DNA from: Cognatishimia activa
Lineage (GTDB): Bacteria > Pseudomonadota > Alphaproteobacteria > Rhodobacterales > Rhodobacteraceae
Direction of reading: 5' to 3'
Assembly (NCBI RefSeq): GCF_017798205.1
Contig: NZ_CP060010.1
Span: 2,914,001-2,978,000, forward strand
DNA length: 64,000 nucleotides
The position numbers and the translations under genes were made by a program. How positions within the stretch are numbered: position 1 is the stretch's first letter; each line of letters starts with the position of its first letter. The notes under the pieces were generated by a model, which had not been told where the DNA came from, ran no database searches, and saw only the letters and a list, made by a program, of their open reading frames with translations. Below, in pieces: positions 19,679-29,469 of this stretch.

Positions 19679-21286
19679 TTAGCCGCGAACCGCTGGCAAA
19701 GCCACCCCTTCATTCTCTAGAGCGCGCCAGATCTTGGCATCCCGTCCATAGACGTCGCGACGGTACTGCATATGACCTTTCGCCTCGGTGAAAGCGGTTC
19801 GGTACATGATGTGCACGGGGACCTTCTTCACCAGATCGATCTGCGTTTCACGACCGGTGTCCAGGGTGTCATGGAACAAGCCCTTCGGGTTAGAGCTTTG
19901 TTTCGCCAGCAAAGTATAAGCAAATTCAAAAGGCTTATGAAGGCGGATACAGCCATGGCTATAGGCGCGTACTTCGCGAGAGAAGAGGCTCTTGGCCGGT
20001 GTGTCATGCAAATAGATGTTGTGACGGTTCGGGAACATGAACTTCACCAACCCCAAGGCATTGCTGTTGCTTGGCGCCTGTTTGATATCAAACGGGAAAG
20101 TTCTGGCTGAAAACTGCGAAAAATCCACCGCGCCACGGTTCACGACCCGACCGCGCCCATCATAAAGCGTCAGATGGCTAACCGCGTTTGGATTGGCCTG
20201 CAGCATCGGCAGATATTCCTTGGTCGCAATCGAACGTGGCACATTCCAGGTCGGGTTGATGACCATATGCTCCATAATGTCGGAAAACTCGGGGCTACGG
20301 CGATCTGTGTCGCGGTGCCCCACGACGGTGCGGCTTTCAAAAGTGATCTTGCCGTTGTCGATGATCTTGGCCGAGAAATCGGTCAGGTTCACCATCACAT
20401 GGCGCTCGCCCTTGGGCATATTGGTCCAACGCTCACGCTCCATCGCGACCATAATGGACTTGAGACGCTCTTGGGCAGGAACATTTAATTCGGCAATCGT
20501 CGACGGTCCGGCAACACCATCCGCGGTCAGACCATGTGCTTCCTGGAATTCCTGAACTGCCTTTTGAACGTCAGCATCAAACTTGGTGGAGACGCGGCGC
20601 GACAGATAGCCCATGCGGATCAGACGGTCACGCAGTTGCACCACGGCGTTACCCTGATCGCCTGGCTCTAATTTCTTGGCGCGGATCGGAGCTCCCCAGC
20701 CTCCGCGGCCAAGCTGGCGTTCCAGCAAAAGCTTTTCTTTACGCAGACGGGCATATTCCGGGGTCTTTGGTGCGAGGCTCTGAATGAACTTCTCTGGGTC
20801 ACTCGCTGCAAAGTTTGCCAAGTATTTCTCTCGATCACGGTACGGCACCTTGCGAACAAGCCCGTCATCAATGCGGGACGGGACGAGCATTCCGGTCTGG
20901 ACATCGCGGGCATAGTCCAAAAAGGTCTCGGAAATCTTAACTTCGACCAAACCGAGGTCACGCTTCGTGCGCGCGCTGCGAATTTGCGATTTCAGGCCAG
21001 CAATATCGTAGTGCTCAGGCACCAAACCGTGTTCGCCTGATCGTTCCAAGGCATCAAACAGAGCGCTGCGGCGCTCGCGGAACTCTCTCCCCTTGCCGGT
21101 CCAGAGCGGCTGGAATTCTACGCTTCGATAATAAGCCGCGATGTCTTTGTCAGCAGAAGCGGCCTCGGCGACGGCTTGCATAAACGCAGTAACTTGTGTG
21201 TCGCTTTTCGCTGAAACACCAGATGTGGACAATGCCCAAACCAAGGCCAAGGCCACCACATTTGACATAAGACGCAAGAAATACAT
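19679..21286 (-). CDS. YcbB-type L,D-transpeptidase
   Basis: Periplasmic enzyme of 535 residues that forms 3-3 cross-links in peptidoglycan. It has a signal peptide (1-26, GVSA), a scaffold domain, a peptidoglycan-binding domain (about 205-270, GDQGNAVVQLRDRLIRMGY) and a YkuD catalytic domain (about 300-480). The catalytic cysteine is in YSHGCIRLHK near residue 455. It is divergent from a YcbK-like gene, and in E. coli ycbB and ycbK are also neighbours, which supports the family call. Confidence 0.93.
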   Translation of the reverse strand: MYFLRLMSNVVALALVWALSTSGVSAKSDTQVTAFMQAVAEAASADKDIAAYYRSVEFQPLWTGKGREFRERRSALFDALERSGEHGLVPEHYDIAGLKSQIRSARTKRDLGLVEVKISETFLDYARDVQTGMLVPSRIDDGLVRKVPYRDREKYLANFAASDPEKFIQSLAPKTPEYARLRKEKLLLERQLGRGGWGAPIRAKKLEPGDQGNAVVQLRDRLIRMGYLSRRVSTKFDADVQKAVQEFQEAHGLTADGVAGPSTIAELNVPAQERLKSIMVAMERERWTNMPKGERHVMVNLTDFSAKIIDNGKITFESRTVVGHRDTDRRSPEFSDIMEHMVINPTWNVPRSIATKEYLPMLQANPNAVSHLTLYDGRGRVVNRGAVDFSQFSARTFPFDIKQAPSNSNALGLVKFMFPNRHNIYLHDTPAKSLFSREVRAYSHGCIRLHKPFEFAYTLLAKQSSNPKGLFHDTLDTGRETQIDLVKKVPVHIMYRTAFTEAKGHMQYRRDVYGRDAKIWRALENEGVALPAVRG

Positions 21287-21620
21287 CGCTAACTACCCCA
21301 GAACATGCACATGTGTCGCTTAATTTTGTGAAGCCGTCAGGGGGAATTGTCCATTCACATTTACCTCATCGAGACATTCCCTCGGGGATTTCACCGTAAA
21401 GGTCACAATGTGTGACTTGAAAGCGGCAACTGTTAACCCAGCAGAAACAATGCAGAGCATTTGCGCAAATTTTCGCCCAAAGCCCCGAGATCACACTGTT
21501 TTTCTAAAATGAAACCTTGGTAAACGAATCGAGTTGTGTCATAACTATGGCGCATCTGGGGATAATTTTAATGATCGCGCGGCGGCGCGAGTTAAGAAAG
21601 CGACGGGACAGGCGCGAAAT
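21287..21620. other. Divergent promoter region, no gene seen
   Basis: About 330 bases lie between the starts of the L,D-transpeptidase and YcbK-like genes. The first part of the + strand frame (from GTG 21534) has no likeness to the family. I see no hairpin or operator that I can name here. Confidence 0.4.
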
Positions 21621-22190
21621 ATGTTGACCGATAGCTCTCAGGGCATGACACGGCGCGGACTATTACGCGCCTTCGCAGCGACGACGGTTGCAGCAGCACC
21701 GACTTTCACGAATGCATCCGGATTTCTGCGTGGCGCAGGCGATATCCGTAGATTGAAAATGTACTCCGGCCGCACCGGTGAAAGCATCGACACGATCTAT
21801 TGGATCGAAGGCAAATACATCAAAGACGCCGTTGATGAGATCAACAAATTCATGCGTGATTGGCGCACCAATGGCGTGATCAAAATCGACACGCGCACCG
21901 TCGACATCATGGCCGCATCCCTGCGCCTGACCGACACCAACGAACCATTTATGTTGCTCTCGGGCTATCGCAGCCCTCAGACCAACGCCATGCTGCGTCG
22001 CAACTCGCGCGGCGTTGCAAAGAACTCTCTACACATGAAAGGCCAAGCCGCCGACCTGCGCCTTGCAGATCGCTCTGTAAGCCAACTGGCCCGAGCTGCT
22101 GCTGCCTGTCGCGCGGGCGGTGTTGGCCGGTATTCCGGTTCCAACTTTGTGCATGTGGACTGCGGACCGCTCCGCACCTGGGGCCGCTAA
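21621..22190 (+). CDS. DUF882/YcbK-family (peptidase M15-like) Tat-exported protein
   Basis: Exported protein of 189 residues. A twin-arginine signal is visible (TRRGLLRAFAATTVAAA, residues 9-25). The M15-like domain carries zinc-site motifs LLSGYRSPQTN, SLHMKGQAADLR and a C-terminal NFVHVDCG histidine. Such proteins are presumed to act on peptidoglycan peptides. The ATG at 21621 keeps the Tat motif near the N-terminus; GTG 21534 is possible but gives an overlong n-region. A strong terminator follows at 22217. Confidence 0.87.
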   Translation: MLTDSSQGMTRRGLLRAFAATTVAAAPTFTNASGFLRGAGDIRRLKMYSGRTGESIDTIYWIEGKYIKDAVDEINKFMRDWRTNGVIKIDTRTVDIMAASLRLTDTNEPFMLLSGYRSPQTNAMLRRNSRGVAKNSLHMKGQAADLRLADRSVSQLARAAAACRAGGVGRYSGSNFVHVDCGPLRTWGR

Positions 22191-22216
22191 GGTTTCAGAC
22201 AGAGGTAAAGAAAAAG

Positions 22217-22243
22217 AAAACGCTCCCGAGGGAGCGTTTTTTT
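22217..22243. terminator. Rho-independent terminator, bidirectional
   Basis: AAAACGCTCC-CGAG-GGAGCGTTTTTTT lies between the YcbK-like gene and the end of the convergent pcaB. The A run on one side and T run on the other allow it to serve both strands. Confidence 0.88.
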
Positions 22244-22253
22244 GTGTCTGTAT

Positions 22254-23555
22254 TTAGCGTGCAGCAAAGATCGACTGGGCGATCTCACGACAGGGTGCGA
22301 CAGACTTCTGCGGGTCAAATAAATCGTCCCAATCCAGATCCCGTCCACAAAGTTCGGGTAAAGCCTCACGCAGAGGCTTACCTGTTTTTGACGCCGCCTT
22401 GACCAAAGCCTGTGCCTCTGGGCGCGGCATATGCTCAGCCAACATAAAACTGATCTGCTCTGCCATCACGCCATCATTGGCCGCTAGGATCGCGTTAATC
22501 TGATCCTCATTCGCCGTCAGCGTCTCGGCCAACACCTGAGCATGCGCCAAGGACGCTCCAACTGCGATAAAGATCTGAGGAAAAAGCGCCCATTCAATCG
22601 GCCATTGTCCCCCATCACGGTCCTCGGCTGGATCGGCAGCACCAGCCAAACCCGCATGGGCCGCTTTCGCAAGACTCGCGAGGGTGCGAATGGTCTCGGG
22701 ACCAACGGGGTTGGATTTCTGTGGCATCGTAGAGGACCCACCCCCAGCCCCTGCACTGACTTCGCGGATCTCGGACCGCATATGCAAGATCAGGTCTCCG
22801 GCAAATTTCGACAGGGCAACCGAGATTTGCAACAGCCAGGACGCGAGGTTCACCAATCCGGTGCGATCCACATGCCATGGCGCAGCCGCGGACAGGCCAA
22901 GCGCCCTCGCCAGACCCGCGCCAATCTGAGGCCCGTAAGGAGCCGTGGCCGTATTGCCTCCAGAGGCGCCACCGAATTGCACCAAAAGGATACGCCCACG
23001 TATGTCCGCCAGAGTTTTCTCGAGCGCGATCAAGGGCTGGGTCCATTTCGCGATCCGAAGCCCCAATGTGATCGGTGTTGCGATCTGACCGCGCGTGCGG
23101 CCTGCAACGACCAAGGTTTCATAGGTCTCTGACTTTGCGGCTAATGCATCAATCAACTGGCGCAACCGACCTTCGACCACATCCAGAGCCTCGGCAACCG
23201 CCAAAGTCATGGCCGTATCAACTACATCCTGACTGGTTGCGCCCCAGTGCAGATATTGACCATGCTCGGGATCCAATTGGCCGCGTAATTCCGACACCAA
23301 AGCCGGAACCGCCACGCCAGAGGACAACACGCCTTTGGACAAAGCCGCCAGATCCACCGAAGCATCAGTCAGGCCATCGAAGATCGCCTGCCCCGAGGCT
23401 TTTGGGATCACGCCCAGCTCACCCTCAACCTGCGCCAGCGCACGTTCAAAGCGCACCATGCGCGCGACCTCTGCACGATCGCTAAAAATCTCGGACAGCT
23501 CGGCATCGCCAAACTGCGCCTCATAGATCGCGCTTTGAAATAGTGAAACGGCCAT
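22254..23555 (-). CDS. pcaB: 3-carboxy-cis,cis-muconate cycloisomerase
   Basis: Second enzyme of the protocatechuate branch: converts 3-carboxymuconate to 4-carboxymuconolactone in the cytosol. The 433 residues belong to the fumarase/aspartase superfamily, with the signature loop GSSTMPQKSNPVG near residue 275 and HWGATSQDVVDTA near residue 145. It is the last gene of the pca operon, 22 bases after the BKACE gene. The product would pass to PcaC and PcaD encoded at the operon's start. Confidence 0.93.
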   Translation of the reverse strand: MAVSLFQSAIYEAQFGDAELSEIFSDRAEVARMVRFERALAQVEGELGVIPKASGQAIFDGLTDASVDLAALSKGVLSSGVAVPALVSELRGQLDPEHGQYLHWGATSQDVVDTAMTLAVAEALDVVEGRLRQLIDALAAKSETYETLVVAGRTRGQIATPITLGLRIAKWTQPLIALEKTLADIRGRILLVQFGGASGGNTATAPYGPQIGAGLARALGLSAAAPWHVDRTGLVNLASWLLQISVALSKFAGDLILHMRSEIREVSAGAGGGSSTMPQKSNPVGPETIRTLASLAKAAHAGLAGAADPAEDRDGGQWPIEWALFPQIFIAVGASLAHAQVLAETLTANEDQINAILAANDGVMAEQISFMLAEHMPRPEAQALVKAASKTGKPLREALPELCGRDLDWDDLFDPQKSVAPCREIAQSIFAAR

Positions 23556-23577
23556 GTGATCCCTGCCCTTTTGCGCC

Positions 23578-24414
23578 CTATGCGGCGTGTTTCGCCAAGC
23601 CTAGCATCTCGCGCGCTTGTGCAAAAGTCGCGACGGGACGCTCGTATTTCTCGCAAAGCGCCACGGTCTTTTGAACCAAAGCCGCGTTGGAAGGCGCGAG
23701 GGTGTTTTTGTCCAGACGGATGTTGTCCTCAAGACCTGTGCGTGTGTGGCCACCCGCCGCGATACACCATTCGTTCAGCGTGATCTGATGACGGCCGATA
23801 CCAGCGGCGCACCACTCAGACTCTGGGCTCAGACGCTTGAGGGTTTGGACGTAGAAATCAAAGACCTCTTTGTCCACAGGCATCGCGTTTTTCACGCCCA
23901 TCACGAATTGCACATAAGGGGTGCGCGGCAGACGACCGTCTTTGTGCATCGCAACCGCCTGGAAGATGTGGCTGAGGTCGAAGGCTTCGATCTCTGGTGC
24001 CACGTTGTAGGTTTTCATTTCAGACGCCAGCCAATCCACCAAATCCGGGCTGTTTTCATAAACGCGGGTCGGGAAGTTGTTGGAGCCCACGGTCAAAGAC
24101 GCCATGTCAGGCGCCAGAGGCAGCATGCCGCCCCGCTCGGTGCCTGCGCCAGACCGGCCACCGGTCGAGAACTGCACGATCATACCCGGGCAATGCTTTT
24201 CCAGCCCCTCTTTGAGGGCTGCGAATTTCTCGGGGTCAGAAGACGTGGTCTCGTCGGCATTGCGCACGTGGCAATGGGCGATGGTCGCGCCGGCCTCGAA
24301 GGCTTCCTGAGTGCTTTCGACCTGCTCCGCGATGGAAATCGGAACAGCGGGGTTGTCGGCCTTTTTCGGCAAAGAGCCGGTGATGGCGACGCAGATAATG
24401 CAAGGTTTGGTCAT
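23578..24414 (-). CDS. Beta-keto acid cleavage enzyme (BKACE, DUF849)
   Basis: Zinc enzyme of 278 residues in the BKACE family, which cleaves a beta-keto acid with acetyl-CoA into acetoacetate and a new acyl-CoA. The metal histidines appear in TIAHCHVRN, the substrate loop in FSTGGRSGAG and the further metal residues in GIGRHQITLNEW. The ATG at 24414 follows AGGA at good spacing; the frame runs 53 codons further upstream into pcaG, which is not used. Its place inside the pca operon suggests beta-ketoadipate as substrate, giving succinyl-CoA and acetoacetate. That activity is known for a BKACE subgroup; assignment here is inference. Confidence 0.88.
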   Translation of the reverse strand: MTKPCIICVAITGSLPKKADNPAVPISIAEQVESTQEAFEAGATIAHCHVRNADETTSSDPEKFAALKEGLEKHCPGMIVQFSTGGRSGAGTERGGMLPLAPDMASLTVGSNNFPTRVYENSPDLVDWLASEMKTYNVAPEIEAFDLSHIFQAVAMHKDGRLPRTPYVQFVMGVKNAMPVDKEVFDFYVQTLKRLSPESEWCAAGIGRHQITLNEWCIAAGGHTRTGLEDNIRLDKNTLAPSNAALVQKTVALCEKYERPVATFAQAREMLGLAKHAA

Positions 24415-24481
24415 CGGTGCTTTCCTGATGTGGGTAAAGGGGCGACTGGAGCCGCCCCGCATTGACTTGGATTTAACGACC

Positions 24482-25105
24482 TTAGATGTCGAAAAAGACA
24501 GTTTCGTCTTCACCCTGAATTTTGACGTCAAAGCGATAGACCACCTGACCGTCGCGTTCCGAGCGTTTCGCAATCAGCGTGGCTCGACGTTTTTCCCATT
24601 CGATCAGGTTGATCACCGGGTCTTTCGCGTTTGCTTCGACTTCATCGTCGAAATAGATGCGTGTGTTCAAGCCAATGTTGATCCCGCGCGCCACGATCCA
24701 CAGGTTGATATGCGGTGCCATCATGCGGCCATTGCGGCCCATCGTGGCACCCGGTTTCACGGTGTCAAAGCCCCATTCACCGGTTTCAAAGTCGGTGATG
24801 ACACGGCCCCAGCCACGGAACCCCTCTTCGACGTCGCCTTCGCATTCCGGATGCGCATAGACACCTTCGCTATTGGCCTGCCAGGCCTCAAGCAGCACGT
24901 CTTTAATCGGAGAGCCGATACCATCGACAACCACGCCTTCGACGCGAATACGTTCGCCTTTGGCGTTCGGGCCTGCGATGTCCCAACCCAGTTCTTGCTT
25001 ATAGATGTCAAAACCAGCGGCCCCCGGGGCCAGACCGATATGAACATAAGGACCCGCCGTTTGGGATGGGGTTTCCTTCAAATACTCAGGAGTGTTCGAG
25101 GTCAT
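24482..25105 (-). CDS. pcaG: Protocatechuate 3,4-dioxygenase alpha subunit
   Basis: Alpha chain (207 residues) of the intradiol ring-cleaving enzyme that opens protocatechuate to 3-carboxy-cis,cis-muconate. Family features are TPSQTAGPYVHIGLAPG, LLEAWQANSEGVYAHPE, GFDTVKPG and the APHINLWI stretch; the alpha chain does not bind the iron. The ATG at 25105 follows GGAGGG, one base after the pcaH stop, so the two subunits are translationally coupled. The 36 extra codons upstream overlap pcaH and are not used. Confidence 0.95.
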   Translation of the reverse strand: MTSNTPEYLKETPSQTAGPYVHIGLAPGAAGFDIYKQELGWDIAGPNAKGERIRVEGVVVDGIGSPIKDVLLEAWQANSEGVYAHPECEGDVEEGFRGWGRVITDFETGEWGFDTVKPGATMGRNGRMMAPHINLWIVARGINIGLNTRIYFDDEVEANAKDPVINLIEWEKRRATLIAKRSERDGQVVYRFDVKIQGEDETVFFDI

Positions 25106-25106
25106 A

Positions 25107-25853
<747 letters not shown>

Positions 25854-25880
25854 TTAGAGGGTAGTTTGGCACCTCTGACT

Positions 25881-26261
25881 TTAGGTGTCGTCTTCCATTT
25901 CAGCGTAGGTTTGTTTCGCCAGTTTCAGCGCGTGGTTGGCGCGGGGGACGCCCGCATAAATCGCCACATGCTGAAAAGCCTCAAGCACGTCTTGCTTGCT
26001 GGCACCTGTGCGGGCGGTTGCGCGGATATGCATGGGGATTTCTTCAAAATTCCCGGTCGCCGCCAAAAGCGCCAGTGTGATCATCGAACGTTCTCGTTTG
26101 CTGATGCCATCCGAGGCCCACACCGTGCCCCAGGCCCCTTCGGTGATCAGGTCCTGGAATGGCACGTCAAAGGGCGTCTTTTGCGCCTCAGCTCGGTCGA
26201 CATGAGCATCGCCCAGCACAGACCGGCGTACCTTCATGCCCGCTTCGTAACGATCAGACAA
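25881..26261 (-). CDS. pcaC: 4-carboxymuconolactone decarboxylase
   Basis: Small AhpD-fold decarboxylase (126 residues) that turns 4-carboxymuconolactone into beta-ketoadipate enol-lactone. Family features are YEAGMKVRRSVLGDAHVDRA, LITEGAWGTVW and HIRATARTGAS. The start is a TTG at 26261, inside the end of pcaD and preceded by AAGGAG at good spacing. An ATG eight codons in would remove the conserved RYEAGM start, so TTG is preferred. The 8-base overlap with pcaD suggests coupling. Confidence 0.93.
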   Translation of the reverse strand: MSDRYEAGMKVRRSVLGDAHVDRAEAQKTPFDVPFQDLITEGAWGTVWASDGISKRERSMITLALLAATGNFEEIPMHIRATARTGASKQDVLEAFQHVAIYAGVPRANHALKLAKQTYAEMEDDT

Positions 26262-27042
26262 ATCCGCTCTCCTTCAGAAACTTTGTGATAAGCGCCGCAT
26301 AGTCTTGCGGCTTCTCAACACAGGGCAGATGGCCCGTGCCGTCGATGATATGGAACTGAGATCCTGCGATCAGGTCCAAGGTGGATTTCGTAAGCTCTGG
26401 CGGCGTCGCCCCATCGTCTGACCCGCAAATGCCATAGGTCGGCAGGGTCAGGCTCGCGGCCTCTTCGCGCAGATCCGCATCGGCGATGGCCGCGCAGCAG
26501 GAAACATACCCCAGCGTATGGGTTCGCTCGAGCATGTGCTTCCAAGCCAGACAATCTGGCGTCGAGCGGAATTCTGGCGCGAACCAGCGTTCCATGGTTG
26601 GCTCTGAAATTACTTCGATGCCACCCTCATTGATCGCATCAATGCGGGTGTTCCACAGCTCGGGCGTGCCGATCTTGGCTGCCGTGTTGGACAACACCAT
26701 CGAGTGACACAGATCCGGCCGCGTATAGGCCAGCTTCTGCGCAATCAGACCGCCAATCGAGAGACCAATGAAAAAGACATCCTTGACTTCCAACCGGTCC
26801 AGAAACTGCGCAACATCACCGGCCAAGTCGTCAATCGAATAAGGACCGTCAGGGACTGATGAGAGCCCATGCCCACGTTTGTCCATGCGGATATACCGCA
26901 GAGATGTCGGCAGCAGCGGCAGCACCGCATCCCAAAGGCGGAAATCTGTGCCAAGTGAGTTTGCGAACACCACCGGACGGCCCTCGGGATTACCATCTTG
27001 CCGCCAATTGAGTGCCAGGTTGTCAAATTCTGCGATCTGCAT
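26254..27042 (-). CDS. pcaD: 3-oxoadipate enol-lactonase
   Basis: Alpha/beta hydrolase of 262 residues that opens beta-ketoadipate enol-lactone to beta-ketoadipate. The nucleophile elbow is GLSIGG near residue 94, and the catalytic histidine is in GTGHLPCVEKP near residue 240. It is the first gene of the operon and divergent from pcaQ across 113 bases that contain repeated sequence elements. It overlaps pcaC by eight bases. Confidence 0.94.
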   Translation of the reverse strand: MQIAEFDNLALNWRQDGNPEGRPVVFANSLGTDFRLWDAVLPLLPTSLRYIRMDKRGHGLSSVPDGPYSIDDLAGDVAQFLDRLEVKDVFFIGLSIGGLIAQKLAYTRPDLCHSMVLSNTAAKIGTPELWNTRIDAINEGGIEVISEPTMERWFAPEFRSTPDCLAWKHMLERTHTLGYVSCCAAIADADLREEAASLTLPTYGICGSDDGATPPELTKSTLDLIAGSQFHIIDGTGHLPCVEKPQDYAALITKFLKESGFV

Positions 27043-27099
27043 CGTCCATCCCTACCAATGCTGGCCCGTGAGCCTTGTGTTGAATGCAGATTGCACTTA

Positions 27100-27153
27100 C
27101 AAAAACAGAAAGTAAAATGAGTTTTTCCGCAACTTACTTTCCAAAAACAGAAA
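27100..27153. promoter_or_regulatory. Candidate PcaQ operator with direct and inverted repeats
   Basis: Two exact copies of CAAAAACAGAAA (27100-27111 and 27142-27153) lie 42 bases apart, about four helical turns. A perfect inverted repeat, GAAAGTAA (27108-27115) and TTACTTTC (27134-27141), lies between and overlapping them. CTTAC occurs before both copies. The set ends three bases before the pcaQ start and lies 58-111 bases upstream of pcaD. The arrangement suits a LysR-type tetramer controlling both genes; it does not match the ATAACC-N4-GGTTAA site known from rhizobia. Confidence 0.55.
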
Positions 27154-27155
27154 CT

Positions 27156-28070
27156 ATGATCGACCGCCGCATCAAATTCCGCCACATCCAATGCTTTGTG
27201 GAAATCGCCCAGACCGGCAGTTTTAAACGCGCCGCGGAAACACTGTTTTTGACGCAGCCCGCGATCTCAAAGACCCTCAAGGAACTTGAAGACATTCTGG
27301 GGTGCAACCTTATGGAGCGAAGCCGAGCGGGCGTCAGCCTTACCACAGACGGCGCGCGCTTCCTGCAATATGCGCAAATGGCACTGGCCAGCTTGCAACA
27401 GGGGTTGCAGGACCTTGGCAACGAAAAAGACACGCAAACCGAGACCCTCGCCATAGGGGCGTTGCCTTCGGTGACGGCTAAACTCTTACCCGCGGTCTCT
27501 AAACGCCTATCTCAAGACCCCCACCCCTTCACCCTACGCATTCTGGACGGCCCGCATAAATTTCTTTTGGACAAGCTTGTGACGGGCGAGATCGACATGC
27601 TCTTGGGGCGCATGGGGGATCACCGCGATATGGTGGGGCTCAATTTCTCTCTGCTCTATCGCGAAAAGATTAGCTTCATTGTGCGCAAAGGCCATCCGTT
27701 TCTAAAGGATGCGACTTTAGAAGGCTTAAAAGACTGGCCCATCATCTATCCCGACCGCAACGCCGCGATCAGGCCCAGCGTGGACAGGTTTATGGTCGAA
27801 CGCGGGATATCTGATCTCTACCGCCGTGTGGAAACCGTTTCCGGCGCATTCGGACGGCGTTATGTGGCGGAAAGCGATGCGATCTGGATTATTTCAGACG
27901 GCGTTGCCGCGAGCGAAGTGGACGCAGGCCGCCTGGAACGTCTACCGTTTGACACTGATACCACTTTGGGACCCATCGGCATCGTCACCCGCGAAGATTG
28001 GGACCTCAGCCACCCTGCCCGCATCTTCAGACGCGCACTGCGCGAGACGGTCGAGGATCTTGGACTGTAA
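27156..28070 (+). CDS. pcaQ: LysR-type regulator of the pca operon
   Basis: LysR family activator of 304 residues. The winged HTH (residues 4-65) reads [20 protein letters not shown] and [15 protein letters not shown], and the effector-binding domain spans about 90-295. In relatives PcaQ activates pca genes in response to beta-carboxymuconolactone. ATG 27156 gives the standard [12 protein letters not shown] start although the ribosome site is weak; the 24 codons upstream run through the repeats and are not used. It is divergent from the operon it most likely controls. Confidence 0.9.
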   Translation: MIDRRIKFRHIQCFVEIAQTGSFKRAAETLFLTQPAISKTLKELEDILGCNLMERSRAGVSLTTDGARFLQYAQMALASLQQGLQDLGNEKDTQTETLAIGALPSVTAKLLPAVSKRLSQDPHPFTLRILDGPHKFLLDKLVTGEIDMLLGRMGDHRDMVGLNFSLLYREKISFIVRKGHPFLKDATLEGLKDWPIIYPDRNAAIRPSVDRFMVERGISDLYRRVETVSGAFGRRYVAESDAIWIISDGVAASEVDAGRLERLPFDTDTTLGPIGIVTREDWDLSHPARIFRRALRETVEDLGL

Positions 28071-28075
28071 GAAAG

Positions 28076-28152
28076 TGGCGCACCCAAAAGGATTCGAACC
28101 TTTGACCTCTGCCTTCGGAGGGCAGCGCTCTATCCAGCTGAGCTATGGGTGC
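28076..28152 (-). tRNA. tRNA-Arg(CCG)
   Basis: On the minus strand the acceptor GCACCCA pairs with TGGGTGC, the D arm is GCTCAGCTGGATAGAGC, the anticodon loop is CTCCGAA (anticodon CCG) in a CTGCC/GGCAG stem, the T arm is GGTTCGAATCC, the discriminator is G and CCA is encoded. Confidence 0.97.
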
Positions 28153-28236
28153 CTGAGGCTCGTTATACCTTGGCCGAAATCTTCTGCAAGCGGGAAAGCG
28201 GGGCGGATTTGAAGAAAGCCGCCACGTACCAATAAG

Positions 28237-29457
28237 TTACGCCAGCAGTTCGTTGGCCAGCTCCAGAGCATCAACCAAAGTGTCGACCTCGTCTTTGGTG
28301 TTGTACATACCAAAGCTCGCACGGCATGTCGCTGTGACACCCAATCGTTCCATCAGAGGGCCTGCGCAATGGTGCCCTGCCCGCACAGCCACGCCGCGTT
28401 TGTCGAGGATGGTCGAGATATCATGCGCATGTGCCGCACCATCCAACGTCAGGCTAAAAATCGCCGCCTTGCCCGGCGCCTGACCCTGAACATTGAGCCA
28501 ATTCAATGTCTTGAACCGTTCCAACGCATAGTCGCGCAAGTCGTTCTCATGACGCGCGACATTCTCCATGCCGATCTCCATGAGGTATTCCAGCGCCACG
28601 CCCAGACCGATGGTCTGCACGATGCCCGGCGTGCCTGCTTCGAACTTCATCGGCGGATCGTTGTAGATCACGGCATCCTGCGTGACCTCTTTGATCATGT
28701 CCCCACCGCCAATAAACGGGCGCATCTCTTTCATGCGGTCGCGCTTGATGTAGATCGCACCAGACCCCGACGGCCCATAAAGCTTGTGGCCGGTGATCGC
28801 ATAAAAATCACAGCCCAGATCTTCGACATCGACCGGCATATGAACCGCGCCTTGCGAGCCATCCACCAAAACCGGTACGCCACGCGCGTGGGCCTCACTC
28901 GTGATGGTTTTGACGTCAACAACTGTACCCAGAACGTTAGAACACTGGGTGATCGCCACCAGCTTGGTCTTGTCCGAGATAGCGTCGACCACGCGTTGCG
29001 GGTCCAGACTGCCATCTTCGGCTATATCGACCCATTTCAGCACAACGCCCATGCGTTCTCGCAGGAAATGCCACGGTACAATATTGGCGTGGTGCTCCAT
29101 CACCGACAGGACGATCTCGTCACCCGCGCTCAGATGCTCCATCGCCCAACCGTAGGCCACAAGGTTGATGCCCTCGGTGGTGCCAGAGTTCAGAACGATC
29201 TCGTCCGGGTCTTTGACATTGAGAAACTTTGCAATGGTACCGCGCACGGCTTCATACTTTTCGGTCGCGAGGTTGGACAGATAGTGCAGCCCGCGGTGCA
29301 CATTGGCGTATTCCTCGGCGTAGCCGCGGGTCACCGCATCAATCACCACCTGCGGCTTCTGCGCAGAGGCACCATTGTCCAGATAGGTCAGCGGTTTCCC
29401 GTTCACCTCGCGCGCGAGGATCGGAAAGTCTTGGCGGATTTTGTTGATATCAAACAT
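28237..29457 (-). CDS. sufS: Cysteine desulfurase SufS
   Basis: Group II PLP cysteine desulfurase, 406 residues, that supplies sulfur to the SUF assembly machine. The PLP lysine is in AITGHKLYGPSGSGA and the active-site cysteine in RAGHHCAGPLM. TEGINLVAYGW and VMEHHANIVPWHF are typical of the SufS group. No SufE or SufU partner is seen in the window. It is the last gene of the operon, 12 bases after the preceding membrane-protein gene. Confidence 0.95.
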   Translation of the reverse strand: MFDINKIRQDFPILAREVNGKPLTYLDNGASAQKPQVVIDAVTRGYAEEYANVHRGLHYLSNLATEKYEAVRGTIAKFLNVKDPDEIVLNSGTTEGINLVAYGWAMEHLSAGDEIVLSVMEHHANIVPWHFLRERMGVVLKWVDIAEDGSLDPQRVVDAISDKTKLVAITQCSNVLGTVVDVKTITSEAHARGVPVLVDGSQGAVHMPVDVEDLGCDFYAITGHKLYGPSGSGAIYIKRDRMKEMRPFIGGGDMIKEVTQDAVIYNDPPMKFEAGTPGIVQTIGLGVALEYLMEIGMENVARHENDLRDYALERFKTLNWLNVQGQAPGKAAIFSLTLDGAAHAHDISTILDKRGVAVRAGHHCAGPLMERLGVTATCRASFGMYNTKDEVDTLVDALELANELLA

Positions 29458-29469
29458 GCGTCTGTCCAG

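Noticed and set aside
27826-28212. Frame ending in [11 protein letters not shown] over tRNA-Arg
   Set aside because: Shadow of pcaQ and of the tRNA on the other strand.
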